Assembly (NCBI RefSeq): GCF_000317475.1
Contig: NC_019729.1
Coordinates: 2,742,501 to 2,806,500 of the forward strand
Direction of reading: 5' to 3'
Origin: Oscillatoria nigro-viridis PCC 7112
Lineage (GTDB): Bacteria; Cyanobacteriota; Cyanobacteriia; Cyanobacteriales; Microcoleaceae
DNA length: 64,000 nt
The notes under the pieces were generated by a model, which had not been told where the DNA came from, searched no databases, and saw only the letters and a program-made list of their open reading frames with translations. The position numbers and the translations under genes were made by a program. This document shows, in pieces, positions 26,696 to 36,170 of the stretch; position 1 is the stretch's first letter, and every line of letters starts with the position of its first letter.

Positions 26696-27277
26696 ATGAA
26701 TACTGCTGAACCTTCATTAACTAAAACCGAATTAAGAAAATCCCTCCTCAACACCCGCAAATCCCTATCAGCACATGAATGGAGACAAAAGAGCGATCGC
26801 CTCTGCAATCACCTGCAAAACTCGCCCCTATTCACCCAAGCAAAAACAATCCTCGCCTACTTCAGTTGTCGCCAAGAACCAGATTTAAGTCCCCTATTTG
26901 TAACTACCCGCAAATGGGGATTTCCCCGCTGTGTCGGCAAAGAGCTATCCTGGCACATCTGGCAGCCCGGAGATGCTTTACATACTGGAGCTTATGGCAT
27001 ACTCGAACCCCTGCCGGATGCTCCGAAAATAGACCACTCAGAAGTAGATTTAATGCTCGTACCCGCAGTAGGCTGCGATGTTCGCGGCTATCGCTTGGGC
27101 TACGGCGGCGGCTATTACGATCGAATGCTCAGTTTAGCTGAGTGGGAATCAAAAGTTACGATCGGCATTATCTTTGAATTTGCCTCGATCCCCCAGCTAC
27201 CAGTTGACTCCTGGGACAAACCGCTGCACGGCATTTGCACGGAAAGCGCTTGCAAAATTGCACAGCGAAAATCTTAA
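26696..27277 (+). CDS. 5-formyltetrahydrofolate cyclo-ligase
   Basis: A 193-residue cytosolic enzyme that uses ATP to convert 5-formyl-THF to 5,10-methenyl-THF, returning inhibitory folate to one-carbon metabolism. The N-terminal TKTELRKSLLNTRKSL and the family signature VPAVGCDVRGYRLGYGGGYYDR (about residues 122-143, here given in two overlapping motifs) are clear. The length is typical. It starts with ATG 26696 close after a HIP1-like GCGATCGC-rich region. GlyA, another folate enzyme, lies 2 kb downstream but is not obviously co-transcribed. Confidence 0.93.
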   Translation: MNTAEPSLTKTELRKSLLNTRKSLSAHEWRQKSDRLCNHLQNSPLFTQAKTILAYFSCRQEPDLSPLFVTTRKWGFPRCVGKELSWHIWQPGDALHTGAYGILEPLPDAPKIDHSEVDLMLVPAVGCDVRGYRLGYGGGYYDRMLSLAEWESKVTIGIIFEFASIPQLPVDSWDKPLHGICTESACKIAQRKS

Positions 27278-27372
27278 ACGGGCATAAACAAATTAATTTT
27301 CCGCAATTATGCCTATATCCTCTTAATCTAGAATCTAGAATCTAAAATCTAAAATCTAAAATCTCAAATACT

Positions 27373-28152
27373 ATGGCCCAGCGCTACGTTCGAGTTAAAA
27401 CAACACAAGGACACATCCATTACGGTTTACTGCAACTGGGCCACAGCGTTCAAGTATTTGATGCACCGCCCTGGTTACAAGGACAACCAACCGATTTGGA
27501 ACTTTCACCAGATACTTACCAAATTCTCGCCCCGTGCTCTCCCTCAAAAATTGTAGCCGTAGGCAAAAATTATGTCGATCACGCCGCCGAGATGGGAACC
27601 CCAGTACCGGAAGAACCCCTGCTGTTTTTCAAGCCTCCGAGTGCTGTCATCCCTGCAGGTGCCGCGATTCGCTATCCGCAGCAGTCGGAAAGGGTAGATT
27701 ACGAGGGAGAATTGGCCCTGGTGATTGGCGAACATTGTAGCAACTGCACTCCCGAACTAGCACACAGCAAAATTTGGGGCTATACGATCGCCAATGACGT
27801 AACAGCCAGAGATTTGCAAAAGCGGGACAACCAGTGGGCGAGGGCCAAAGGGTTCGATACTTTTTGTCCCTTGGGGCCTTGGATTGTCCGCGAATTGAGT
27901 CCGGCTGCACAATTGCAGACTTTTGTCAATGAGAGCGAGCGACCGGTACAGTCATCCCAGATCGATCGCATGGTATTTTCGCCAGACTTTCTCGTCTCCT
28001 ACATCAGTCAAGTAATGACCCTAATTCCCGGCGATGTGATACTGACTGGAACGCCGCAAGGAGTAGGACCGCTACAAATAGGCGATCGAGTCCGCATCGA
28101 AATTGAAGGCATCGGCAGTCTTGAAAATACAGTAGTTATTAGTAATGGGTAA
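27373..28152 (+). CDS. Fumarylacetoacetate hydrolase-family protein
   Basis: A 259-residue FAH-fold enzyme. The N-terminal extension is short, then KIVAVGKNYVDHAAEMG and the metal-binding acidic residues in VDYEGELALVIG and IANDVTARDLQ are present. RAKGFDTFCPLGPW and DVILTGTPQGVGP match the family. Members hydrolyse or decarboxylate acylpyruvate-like compounds, often oxaloacetate, with Mg2+. The specific substrate is not evident. The start ATG at 27373 follows a heptamer array (AAATCTA repeats, 27323-27365) that replaces a normal leader. Confidence 0.88.
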   Translation: MAQRYVRVKTTQGHIHYGLLQLGHSVQVFDAPPWLQGQPTDLELSPDTYQILAPCSPSKIVAVGKNYVDHAAEMGTPVPEEPLLFFKPPSAVIPAGAAIRYPQQSERVDYEGELALVIGEHCSNCTPELAHSKIWGYTIANDVTARDLQKRDNQWARAKGFDTFCPLGPWIVRELSPAAQLQTFVNESERPVQSSQIDRMVFSPDFLVSYISQVMTLIPGDVILTGTPQGVGPLQIGDRVRIEIEGIGSLENTVVISNG

Positions 28153-28211
28153 TTGGTAATTATCACCAACAACTGCCAACTGCCAACTGCCAACTGTCAA
28201 CTGCCCATTGA

Positions 28212-28685
28212 CTAACGTACCTGCATATAAACAGCATCCGAAAGCGGAGGAATCTCTGCATAGCGTCCCAAAAGCGACTGAACGACGGCATAGACAAATG
28301 CAGCAAAAGCGCCCAGAAACACCATGTTATACAGAGTTTCCGCAATAAATGCGACTTGTAAGCCTTTAGAAAAAATCGGCAAAACCAGACCGCACAGCAT
28401 CAAAACAATGTCTAAAAGAATCGCCTGCATCGCATTAAAACGAATGAAGTGACTGATGTTTTCGTTTCTAACTACTCCTAAATACAGGGCAAAGAAGATA
28501 ATCAAGCTAGCAAAGGGCAAACTATAAATTTGCATCAATGGAGCTAGCGGAATCAACAACAGTTGCAGGACAGGAAACTGTGTAAACAGAAACCTGCCAA
28601 AGGCAAGCCCGTCAACCAACGGGAGCAAATAAGGCAAAGAAGCAAAAATCCGGTCTGGAACAGTTGTAGATCCGCGCCAAGTCAT
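28212..28685 (-). CDS. Tic20 family membrane protein
   Basis: A 157-residue protein with four hydrophobic helices. It begins MTWRGSTTVPDRIFASLPYLLPL and contains the Tic20-type VRNENISHFIRFNAMQA block. Plant Tic20 is part of the inner-envelope protein import channel. Cyanobacterial homologues (Ycf60-like) are membrane proteins of uncertain role. The ATG has AGGAG at good spacing. It converges with the FAH-family gene. Confidence 0.85.
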   Translation of the reverse strand: MTWRGSTTVPDRIFASLPYLLPLVDGLAFGRFLFTQFPVLQLLLIPLAPLMQIYSLPFASLIIFFALYLGVVRNENISHFIRFNAMQAILLDIVLMLCGLVLPIFSKGLQVAFIAETLYNMVFLGAFAAFVYAVVQSLLGRYAEIPPLSDAVYMQVR

Positions 28686-28880
28686 AATGAACTCTCCTGA
28701 GTCGATCGATTAACTATGAATTCCTATTAAAGTCAGCATAACGCAGCAGGCTCAGTTCCGACTCGCCCGGAATTTGCTCATTTGTGGGCGGATAGCAGCC
28801 TCAAGTACCAGATGCAGGAGAACTTAGATCGAGTCGGGTTAATAGTCACCATGCCCTGCGCGGGCCTATTTGGCCGATGA

Positions 28881-29078
28881 TTATTTAATATTGGCAATGA
28901 CGAAGCCCATTTGACACTCGTACCGATCGGGCAAATTTTCCGTAGGTTTAGCAACTGGATGTCCGCAGCGAAGCTCTCCACCGCTCCAGCGCGGTTGACC
29001 AGTGCGATCGGCCAGCAAACAACTTTGGCAAACACACTGAGGGGCAAGCATCTGATTTTCCATTAAAATGACTAACAT
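28881..29078 (-). CDS. Small conserved cysteine-containing protein
   Basis: A 65-residue protein with CVCQSC near residue 16, then LRCGHP and YECQMGF, giving five cysteines and a histidine that could bind a metal. I recognise the pattern as a small cyanobacterial hypothetical protein but know no function. The ATG at 29078 has a perfect GGAGG six bases upstream, which supports the frame. It is divergent from glyA, sharing a 168-bp control region. Confidence 0.65.
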   Translation of the reverse strand: MLVILMENQMLAPQCVCQSCLLADRTGQPRWSGGELRCGHPVAKPTENLPDRYECQMGFVIANIK

Positions 29079-29246
29079 TTGATACCTCCGGCAGGTTTCA
29101 CACCAGTAATTTCATTGTATGTCAGGAGTTGGGGACAAACCGCTTAACCTGAACACAACGTAATATTTATGTCAATGGTGCGAAATCCGTAGTACGGTAT
29201 AAGATCCCCAATTCCCAGTCCCAAATTTGTCAAGAGGTTGATTATT

Positions 29247-30530
29247 GTGACGGACAGTAACTTAGAATTCCTTTCCAAAACCGATCCGCTCATTGCCGAT
29301 TTAATCGGGCAAGAGCTCCAGCGGCAGCGAGACCACCTAGAACTCATCGCCAGCGAAAACTTTACCTCCGCAGCGGTAATGGCAGCTCAAGGCTCAGTGC
29401 TGACAAATAAATACGCCGAAGGACTGCCAGCGAAACGGTACTACGGCGGCTGCGAATTTATTGACGGCATCGAGCAAATTGCGATCGACCGCGCCAAACA
29501 GCTATTTGGAGCCGCTCACGCCAACGTCCAGCCCCACTCCGGCGCTCAAGCCAACTTTGCAGTGTTTTTGAGCTTGCTGGAACCCGGAGACGGAATTATG
29601 GGCATGGATTTGTCCCACGGCGGACACTTGACCCACGGTTCGCCGGTCAACGTATCCGGCAAATGGTTCAAAGCTTTTCACTACGGCGTCAGCCAAGAAA
29701 CAGAACAGCTCGACTACGACGCAATTTTGGCCAGTGCCAAAGAAAACCGACCGAAATTGCTAATCTGCGGCTATTCAGCATATTCGCGAATTATCGACTT
29801 TGAGAAGTTTAGAGCGATCGCCGACGAAATCGGAGCCTACCTGCTCGCCGACATCGCCCACATCGCCGGGTTAGTCGCCACAGGGCACCACCCCAACCCC
29901 CTCCCCCACTGTCACGCAGTCACCACCACCACTCACAAAACCCTGCGGGGCCCCCGTGGTGGCTTGATTATGACCAATGACCCGGAATTAGGTAAAAAAT
30001 TTGACAAAGCAGTTTTCCCCGGCACTCAAGGTGGGCCATTAGAACACGTCATTGCGGGCAAAGCAGTAGCTTTCGGCGAAGCATTAAAGCCTGAATTTAA
30101 AACTTATTCCGGTCAAGTAATTGAAAATGCGCGCGCTTTAGCGGAACGGTTGCAGCAGCGGGGTTTAAAACTCGTTTCCGGCGGCACGGACAATCACTTA
30201 ATGCTAGTAGATTTGCGATCGGTAAACATGACAGGCAAGCTAGCAGACCAATTAGTCAGCGGTGTGAATATTACTGCTAATAAAAATACCGTGCCTTTCG
30301 ATCCGGCATCGCCCTTTGTCACCAGCGGTTTGAGACTCGGTTCGCCGGCGATGACCACCAGGGGAATGGGAACAGCAGAATTTACCGAGATTGGCAATAT
30401 TATTGCCGATCGCCTGCTAAATCCAGATGATGAAAGCGTCGCCGCCGACTGCCTGCGTCGAGTAGCAGCACTGTGCGATCGCTTCCCGTTATATCCGCAC
30501 TTGTACTTGAAAGTGCCGGCATTAGCTTAA
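29247..30530 (+). CDS. glyA: Serine hydroxymethyltransferase
   Basis: A 427-residue PLP enzyme that interconverts serine and glycine and charges THF with a methylene group. Family blocks include [10 protein letters not shown] near the start, [16 protein letters not shown], the SGAQAN substrate region, [10 protein letters not shown], and the PLP-lysine motif [16 protein letters not shown] place the start at the GTG 29247, with AAGAGG nine bases before it, rather than the in-frame TTG at 29238, which overlaps that ribosome site. The length and ends match the bacterial enzyme. Confidence 0.96.
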   Translation: MTDSNLEFLSKTDPLIADLIGQELQRQRDHLELIASENFTSAAVMAAQGSVLTNKYAEGLPAKRYYGGCEFIDGIEQIAIDRAKQLFGAAHANVQPHSGAQANFAVFLSLLEPGDGIMGMDLSHGGHLTHGSPVNVSGKWFKAFHYGVSQETEQLDYDAILASAKENRPKLLICGYSAYSRIIDFEKFRAIADEIGAYLLADIAHIAGLVATGHHPNPLPHCHAVTTTTHKTLRGPRGGLIMTNDPELGKKFDKAVFPGTQGGPLEHVIAGKAVAFGEALKPEFKTYSGQVIENARALAERLQQRGLKLVSGGTDNHLMLVDLRSVNMTGKLADQLVSGVNITANKNTVPFDPASPFVTSGLRLGSPAMTTRGMGTAEFTEIGNIIADRLLNPDDESVAADCLRRVAALCDRFPLYPHLYLKVPALA

Positions 30531-30984
30531 TTTTCCTGATCGGCAATGGAGAATTGGTAGTTGGAAGTGTACGGGTAAAAGGGTAAAAGAGCAGGAAAAG
30601 ATTGAGAGTTGCCGGTAGCGATATTGACAAGCGGTTTTCACCAAAAATCTCGATCGCCAATACGGTTTTTAGTAAAGATATTTGTCGGGCGGGACTGGTT
30701 TGACTAACGGTATTTGTAGGTTGCGAAAGATACCGTTCAACTGGGCCCGCTCGCCAAATATCGACTTTTTTGCTCGCGAAAGAGTCAATATTTCAAATCG
30801 TTAATTCGAGAGTTATGAATGAAAAACCTGACAATTTGCCCCAGGGCAACTGCCATTGCGGCAAATCTCCGCCTTCCAAACCCCCAGTCGCTCTTCAAGA
30901 TGTTTCCTTGTTATAAGCCATCTGAAATGTAGTAGACTCTGCCTGACAGACTAATTGCCCCGCACTATTTAAAATTGATTTCAG
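30531..30984. other. Intergenic region upstream of the WecA-like gene
   Basis: 454 bp with no strong feature. It contains a possible 33-codon frame at 30815-30916 (listed separately) and no clear promoter or terminator. Confidence 0.4.
30815..30916 (+). CDS. Possible 33-residue small protein
   Basis: An ATG at 30815 opens 33 codons with the motif NCHCGKSPPSKPP. The CHC pair and proline-rich tail are slightly protein-like, but the ribosome site is weak and I know no homologue. It may be noise. Confidence 0.2.
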   Translation: MNEKPDNLPQGNCHCGKSPPSKPPVALQDVSLL

Positions 30985-32040
30985 ATGCCGTACCAGTATC
31001 TGTACCACATACTCGCTTTCCTGATTTCTGCGATCGTCGTCCTCTGGAGTACGCCAATAGTCAAAAAAATTGGTCTCAAAAGCGGGCGAGTCGATCGACC
31101 AGGCGAGCGAAAAGTCCACCAGCGCCCGATGGTGCGCTTGGGAGGAGTTTCCATCTTTCTCGGCACTGTCAGTGCCCTCTTATTTGTCTGGCTTTCAGGA
31201 GGCTTCATCGATGCTAGCGGACAAGTTCTCAATCCCAAAGACGAATACGAAATTTGGGGAGTCACCCTCGGCGGCATCGGATTCTTCCTCATCGGTTTAG
31301 CAGACGACCTATTTTCCCTGTCGGCCTTAAAACGCTTGCTCATGCAAATTGGCGTATCCAGCATCGCTTGGATGGCAGGGGTAAAAATTGAGTTTCTCAC
31401 AGTTCCCTCCCTGGGACTGACAGATATCGGCTGGCTGAGCTTGCCAATTACCGTGATTTGGCTCGTCGGCATGGCCAACGCCATCAACTGGATTGACGGT
31501 TTGGACGGTTTAGCTGCGGGAGTTTCAGGGATTGCAGCAGTTGTAATGCTGATTGTCAGTCTGTCGATGCACCAACCGGCGGCGGCCCTGATAGCAGCGG
31601 CTTTAGCTGGCGGGGCCTTGGGATTTCTGCGCTACAACTTCAATCCGGCCCAAATCTTTATGGGAGATGGCGGGGCTTATTTTATCGGGTTTACTCTCGC
31701 TGGAGTCGGAGTAATTGGGTTGGTTAAAACTACGGCTGTTACTTCTGTGTTGCTGCCATATTTAATTTTAGCTGTACCGATTTTAGATATGTCGGCGGTG
31801 ATTCTCGATCGACTTCGCAACGGCAAGTCACCGTTTATTGCTGACAAGCGCCACCTCCACCACCGACTTCTACAAGCCGGACTATCCCATCGATTTGCGG
31901 TTTTATTTATTTACTCGCTGACACTGTGGGTGGGAAGTTTAGCCCTAGCTTTTTCGCTTCCGAGCGGCGTAATTTATGCGATGGGTGCGACAAGTTTGCT
32001 GGGATATGCTAGCTGGAAAGTTTGGAGACACGCTCGATAG
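30985..32040 (+). CDS. WecA/TagO-type undecaprenyl-phosphate GlcNAc-1-phosphate transferase (MraY superfamily)
   Basis: A 351-residue membrane protein with about ten transmembrane helices. It catalyses transfer of a sugar-1-phosphate (usually GlcNAc or a derivative) from UDP-sugar to undecaprenyl phosphate. The Mg2+-binding block GLADDLFSLSALKRLLMQ, NAINWIDGLDGLAAG, the NPAQIFMGDGGAYFIGF loop and the C-terminal HLHHRLLQAGLSHR histidine motif are all present. The absence of MraY-specific features and the HLHHR motif favour the WecA/TagO group over MraY. It is followed by cinA after 130 bp of short repeats. Confidence 0.9.
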   Translation: MPYQYLYHILAFLISAIVVLWSTPIVKKIGLKSGRVDRPGERKVHQRPMVRLGGVSIFLGTVSALLFVWLSGGFIDASGQVLNPKDEYEIWGVTLGGIGFFLIGLADDLFSLSALKRLLMQIGVSSIAWMAGVKIEFLTVPSLGLTDIGWLSLPITVIWLVGMANAINWIDGLDGLAAGVSGIAAVVMLIVSLSMHQPAAALIAAALAGGALGFLRYNFNPAQIFMGDGGAYFIGFTLAGVGVIGLVKTTAVTSVLLPYLILAVPILDMSAVILDRLRNGKSPFIADKRHLHHRLLQAGLSHRFAVLFIYSLTLWVGSLALAFSLPSGVIYAMGATSLLGYASWKVWRHAR

Positions 32041-32042
32041 TT

Positions 32043-32166
32043 AGTTGACAGTTGACAGTTGACAGTTGTCAGTTGTTAGTAAGAATCACCAATCACTAAT
32101 GACCAATGCCCCATGCCCAATCCCCAATTCCCCAATCCCCAATCTAAAATCCAAAATCTAAAATCG
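32043..32166. repeat. Short tandem repeats between the WecA-like gene and cinA
   Basis: GTTGACA occurs as a 7-bp tandem (about four units from 32044), then CCAATxxCCAATGCCC-like units, then AAAATCT/AAAATCC heptamers up to the cinA start at 32171. Similar CAACTGC heptamers lie at 28170-28205. Confidence 0.75.
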
Positions 32167-32170
32167 AATA

Positions 32171-33427
32171 ATGGTTGCTGAAATTATTTGTGTTGGCACT
32201 GAATTGCTGTTAGGCGATATTCTTAATAGCAATGCCCAGTTTTTAGCCAAAGAATTAGCGAGTCTGGGAATCCCTCACTACTATCAAACAGTGGTGGGGG
32301 ACAATCCAGAACGTATCAAACAAGTGTTAGAAATTGCCGTGGGCCGATCGCAGCTTTTGCTGTTCACCGGAGGCCTGGGCCCCACACCAGACGACCTCAC
32401 AGTCGAAACGATCGCCGATTTTTTTGGGGTTCCCTTAATAGAAAAGCCGGAAATTATCGCAGATATCGAATACAAATTCGCCCAGCGGGGACGCACCATG
32501 AGTCCCAGCAATCGCAAACAAGCTTTAATTCCAGAAACTGCGGACATTCTGCCGAACCGCACCGGTTCGGCACCGGGCATTATTTGGCTGCCGGTTCACA
32601 ACGTGACAGTAATGACATTTCCCGGCATACCGGCGGAAATGCACTTGATGTGGCGAGAAACTGCCGTTCCTTACCTGAAAAACGGCGGCTGGTGCAGCGA
32701 AACAATTTACAGCCGCACATTAAAATTTTGGGGGATTGCTGAGTCGGCCTTGGCGGAAAAAGTAGATAGTTTTCTGAATTTAACTAATCCTACTGTGGCT
32801 CCCTACGCCAATCACGGCGAAGTCAAACTGCGGATTTCGGCCCGCGCGGAGTCGTCCGCGGCGGCGAAAAACTTGATTGAGCCGATCGAACAACAATTGC
32901 GGCAAATTGCCGGCTTAGACTGTTACGGTGCCGATACCGATACCCTCGCCTCGACTGTGGGCCAATTGTTGCTGGATGCGGGGCAAACTCTTAGCGTGGC
33001 TGAATCCTGCACGGGAGGCGGGTTGGGAGCGATGCTGACCGGTGTTCCAGGCAGTTCGAGGTACTTTTTGGGCGGGATTATTTCTTACGACAATCGGGTT
33101 AAGGAAGGATTATTAGGTGTTAATCCCCAAGATTTAGCCGAATTTGGTGCAGTCAGCCACCAAGTGGCAAAACAAATGGCTGCGGGAGTTCGCGCCAGCC
33201 TCAATACAAATTGGGGATTGAGCATTACAGGCATCGCCGGGCCTGGAGGCGGCACAGACGCTAAACCTGTCGGACTGGTTTATGTCGGTTTAGCGGGACC
33301 CCACGGCGACGCAGAAAGTTTTGAATACCGCTTTGGCGATGCCCGAGGCCGCGATTGGATTCGGAATCTGAGTAGCTGTACGGCCCTCGATCGCCTCCGG
33401 CGTAAATTATTGTTGGCAAAAGTGTAG
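32171..33427 (+). CDS. cinA: CinA family protein (competence/damage-inducible; nicotinamide-nucleotide deamidase)
   Basis: A 418-residue two-domain protein. The N-terminal MoaB/COG1058 domain (about 1-170) begins VAEIICVGTELLLGDILNSNAQ and has LLFTGGLGPTPDDLT. The C-terminal deamidase domain (about 260-418) has VAESCTGGGLGAMLT, YDNRVKEGLLGV and ITGIAGPGGGTDAKPVG. The family recycles nicotinamide mononucleotide and is tied to NAD metabolism; the competence name is historical. It is full length with ATG 32171. Confidence 0.93.
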   Translation: MVAEIICVGTELLLGDILNSNAQFLAKELASLGIPHYYQTVVGDNPERIKQVLEIAVGRSQLLLFTGGLGPTPDDLTVETIADFFGVPLIEKPEIIADIEYKFAQRGRTMSPSNRKQALIPETADILPNRTGSAPGIIWLPVHNVTVMTFPGIPAEMHLMWRETAVPYLKNGGWCSETIYSRTLKFWGIAESALAEKVDSFLNLTNPTVAPYANHGEVKLRISARAESSAAAKNLIEPIEQQLRQIAGLDCYGADTDTLASTVGQLLLDAGQTLSVAESCTGGGLGAMLTGVPGSSRYFLGGIISYDNRVKEGLLGVNPQDLAEFGAVSHQVAKQMAAGVRASLNTNWGLSITGIAGPGGGTDAKPVGLVYVGLAGPHGDAESFEYRFGDARGRDWIRNLSSCTALDRLRRKLLLAKV

Positions 33428-33725
33428 AAAAAATCCCACGATTTGTCAATTGTCAACAGTCAGAGGTAAGCTTAAGCTTTATTTAACAATCTATACTCCG
33501 ATATAATTCGGCAATTTTCCTTTTCCCTCTTGATTATCTGTAAAGATTCGTTATGATAATAAGATAGGACTGATTGGCCAATATACTGACTCTCTGCATT
33601 GCTCAAAACAACCAGCAAGCGAGAAAGCAAGTTTGACCTTTGGTTTCAAAGTCGTGCTTGCTTATTTTCAGATATTTAGCCGTCGGTTTAGCAATCTAGA
33701 CTATAAAAAAGGAGCTATCCGTTCA

Positions 33726-33863
33726 ATGGAAAACATTGAAAAGGTGCTGGAAGAAATTAAAGAATGGGTTCGCAAGCTGATAGAAGGACTGCTGAGTCCA
33801 GAACCAGAACCGGAACTCGAACCGATTCGTATTCCTGTCAACCAACCGAGGAATCGCAGGTAG
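33726..33863 (+). CDS. Small acidic/amphipathic conserved protein
   Basis: 45 residues: an amphipathic helix (MENIEKVLEEIKEWVRKLIE), a short PEPEPELEP segment and a basic end NQPRNRR. GGAG lies about ten bases before the ATG at 33726; a longer frame from 33633 lacks such a site. The shape is familiar from short cyanobacterial hypothetical proteins. Function is unknown. Confidence 0.5.
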   Translation: MENIEKVLEEIKEWVRKLIEGLLSPEPEPELEPIRIPVNQPRNRR

Positions 33864-33954
33864 TCGGGACTGAATTAAAAGTTTGAGGTTTAAGGTTTGA
33901 CGTTTGAGGTGGCAGACTGGTTCTAAATCCCATGTCAAAACACTCATAATTTTT

Positions 33955-34416
33955 GTGGCGCTGGAAATTTTAAAATTGTTAAATATCCTGGTACTTCACG
34001 GCCCTAATCTAAATCTATTGGGTCAGCGAGAACCTGGAGTTTATGGTTCTGCGACTTTAAATGATATCAACAAGTTGCTAGAACGAGAAGCGCAAGCCCT
34101 CCAGGTGCAAGTCTCAATTCAGCAGTCGAATCATGAAGGGGTGTTGGTGGATGCAATTCACTCGATGTTAGGCCAGCACCAAGGCTTATTGATTAATGCT
34201 GGAGCTTATACTCATACGAGTGTGGCAATTAGAGACGCGATCGCCGCGGTGAATATCCCTGCGGTAGAAGTTCATCTGAGCAATATTTACCGGCGGGAAG
34301 CTTTTCGGCACCACTCGTTTATCGCAGCGGTGGCGATCGGCCAAATCAGCGGTTTTGGCTCAGAAAGTTATCGGCTGGGGCTGCAAGCTCTAGTTAGTTA
34401 CCTGATTAAAAATTAA
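33955..34416 (+). CDS. aroQ: 3-dehydroquinate dehydratase, type II
   Basis: A roughly 150-residue dodecameric cytosolic enzyme of the shikimate pathway that dehydrates 3-dehydroquinate by anti-elimination. The signature [20 protein letters not shown] carries the catalytic tyrosine loop just after it (VYG). [19 protein letters not shown] and [17 protein letters not shown] give the other active-site residues. The family normally starts right before [10 protein letters not shown], so a TTG at 33976 is also plausible; the GTG at 33955 is given. No clear ribosome site decides it. Confidence 0.92.
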   Translation: MALEILKLLNILVLHGPNLNLLGQREPGVYGSATLNDINKLLEREAQALQVQVSIQQSNHEGVLVDAIHSMLGQHQGLLINAGAYTHTSVAIRDAIAAVNIPAVEVHLSNIYRREAFRHHSFIAAVAIGQISGFGSESYRLGLQALVSYLIKN

Positions 34417-34590
34417 AAATTTACCGATTGTAGCGATCGGATGAGGGCAGGTTTTAGATGGAAAACCAGCCCTTATATGTTTGGGTTGAATGAAAATTAA
34501 TCACAACAGTTAGGCAAAGAAGCAAACCAGGAAAAATTTTAAATTACAAATTACAAATTACCAATTACTAACAACTTGAGTTAAATTCAA

Positions 34591-35739
34591 ATGCGGCATT
34601 CCCTGTTGAGCAAGTTTCAAGGAACCATCCTGGGGGCAGTTTTAGGAGACTCTCTAGGCCTGCAATACCAGACGCAACTCGTGGGTATTCCCCCCCAAAC
34701 AGAAGACTTGCAGCCGATTTTACAACTGACGAAACACCAACAATTGACCCTAAGAGGGGAAACATTAGCGTTGAATTCTGTCAACAGTAAAATCCCAAGT
34801 GGCAAAGACTCATCCAAATCCGGGAGACTTGCGGTAGCGTGTTCTGAAAGTTTAATTCGGTGTAGGGGTTTAGATTTAAAAGATTGGCGCGATACTTGGG
34901 AAGCATTTGCCAAGTCGGAAATCTACCATCCCCCCAACAGTGAGTTTCAAACCCTGCTTAACCCTGGTGAAGCTGCCGTTGCTGCGCTGCCATCGGCGAT
35001 GTTTTTTCACGAAAATAAAGCCAAGCTGCGAGAAAAAATCATGCTGGCGATAGAGGTCTGGCACAACGAAAACCAGCCAGAATGGGAAACAGCTATTTTA
35101 GCAGTAGCATTTACGATCGCCAGAGCTCTCAAAGAAAGACTTGACCCGGCGACAGCGATCGAGCAAACAATTGCCTACGTCAAAACAGATAATGCCTTCA
35201 CAGAGCTGCTGCTGCAAGTGCAAATACTACTAGAAAAGGGAGCCGATTTAGAAACAGCCGCAACTCACCTGTGCAAAAGCGCCACAGCTTTGCGAGAAAG
35301 ACAGGGCGAAGGCAAGAAAAAATTACAAACCGAGTCAATTGTCAACCCTGGAAATTTCATTCCCATTGCCTTAGCTTTCTACTGCTTCTTGAACACCCCA
35401 GAAGACTTGCGCTTGTCAGTGGTGCGGGCTGCCCGCTGTGGTATAGCCGGACAAATAACCTGCGCTTTGACGGGAGCTTTGTCTGGAGCCTATAACGGCG
35501 TTGCTGGGATTCCTGTAGAATGGCGACAGGTATCTTCGGCTGAGGTTAAATCGCAGCAGCTAGCCCACGGCCGAGAACCCTCGCTCTGGGGAACGGGCAG
35601 CGATGCAAAAATTGTAGAGTTAGCAAATAACCTGTTTGCTGTTTGGGCAGGAGTTTACAGCCCCGATGCCGGACTGGATTCGGCAGCGCTAGCCCGATCG
35701 GTGGCGGCACCTTATGTCATTAGACCTCGTAAAATATAA
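34591..35739 (+). CDS. ADP-ribosylglycohydrolase-fold protein, probably catalytically degenerate
   Basis: 382 residues. The N-terminus matches the DraG/ARH start (GTILGAVLGDSLGL), and the C-terminal half has the fold's ARCGIAGQITCALTGALSGAYNG helix. In active enzymes this second block reads GGDTDTNAA..., supplying metal-binding aspartates, and an early DDT motif is also expected. Neither set is seen here; only the first Asp (GDS) survives. It is therefore likely a structural or regulatory relative, not a hydrolase. It is a stand-alone gene. The family call is firm for the fold and tentative for function. Confidence 0.75.
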   Translation: MRHSLLSKFQGTILGAVLGDSLGLQYQTQLVGIPPQTEDLQPILQLTKHQQLTLRGETLALNSVNSKIPSGKDSSKSGRLAVACSESLIRCRGLDLKDWRDTWEAFAKSEIYHPPNSEFQTLLNPGEAAVAALPSAMFFHENKAKLREKIMLAIEVWHNENQPEWETAILAVAFTIARALKERLDPATAIEQTIAYVKTDNAFTELLLQVQILLEKGADLETAATHLCKSATALRERQGEGKKKLQTESIVNPGNFIPIALAFYCFLNTPEDLRLSVVRAARCGIAGQITCALTGALSGAYNGVAGIPVEWRQVSSAEVKSQQLAHGREPSLWGTGSDAKIVELANNLFAVWAGVYSPDAGLDSAALARSVAAPYVIRPRKI

Positions 35740-36170
35740 AGTTTCGAGCTTTTAACGGTAAGGGGAAACCAGAAATTAGCAATTAGCCATTAACAAGTCA
35801 CAAGCTAAAGTGGAAGGAGAGCGAGAATTAAAGATTAAAAAGTGAAAAATTAAATGTGAAAATTAAATCGGACGCCCCTGCCCCAACAAGCCGGGTTGAA
35901 ACGAGAATATGGGGTTGGAAAACGAAGAATCTACGGAGAAACAAGGTTTTTAGCCCTCAGGCGCGAGTTCTTTTCAAGATAGACAAGGGAAGCCAAGAAG
36001 CTGCTTGCGTTGTTGGCTACCGTCAGGAAAGCCAACTGCTGGCGATAGTTAGCCAAAGTAGCCTGGAGGGTTGAATATTCAGCCAGGGTAGTTCGGATAA
36101 AATCAATCAAGATGCACAGTCAGAAATACTGACAAAGCTGCTGGATAACAGTGATATATCTTCGACACAA
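35740..36170. other. Intergenic region before the HD phosphohydrolase gene
   Basis: 431 bp. The frame of the HD protein is open back to about 36075 without a usable start codon, then closes, so the ATG at 36171 is the first good start. No terminator or promoter is clear. A 72-codon frame at 35856 lacks support. Confidence 0.4.

Noticed and set aside
35856-36074. 72-codon frame before the HD phosphohydrolase
   Set aside because: No ribosome site, biased composition, and no family resemblance.
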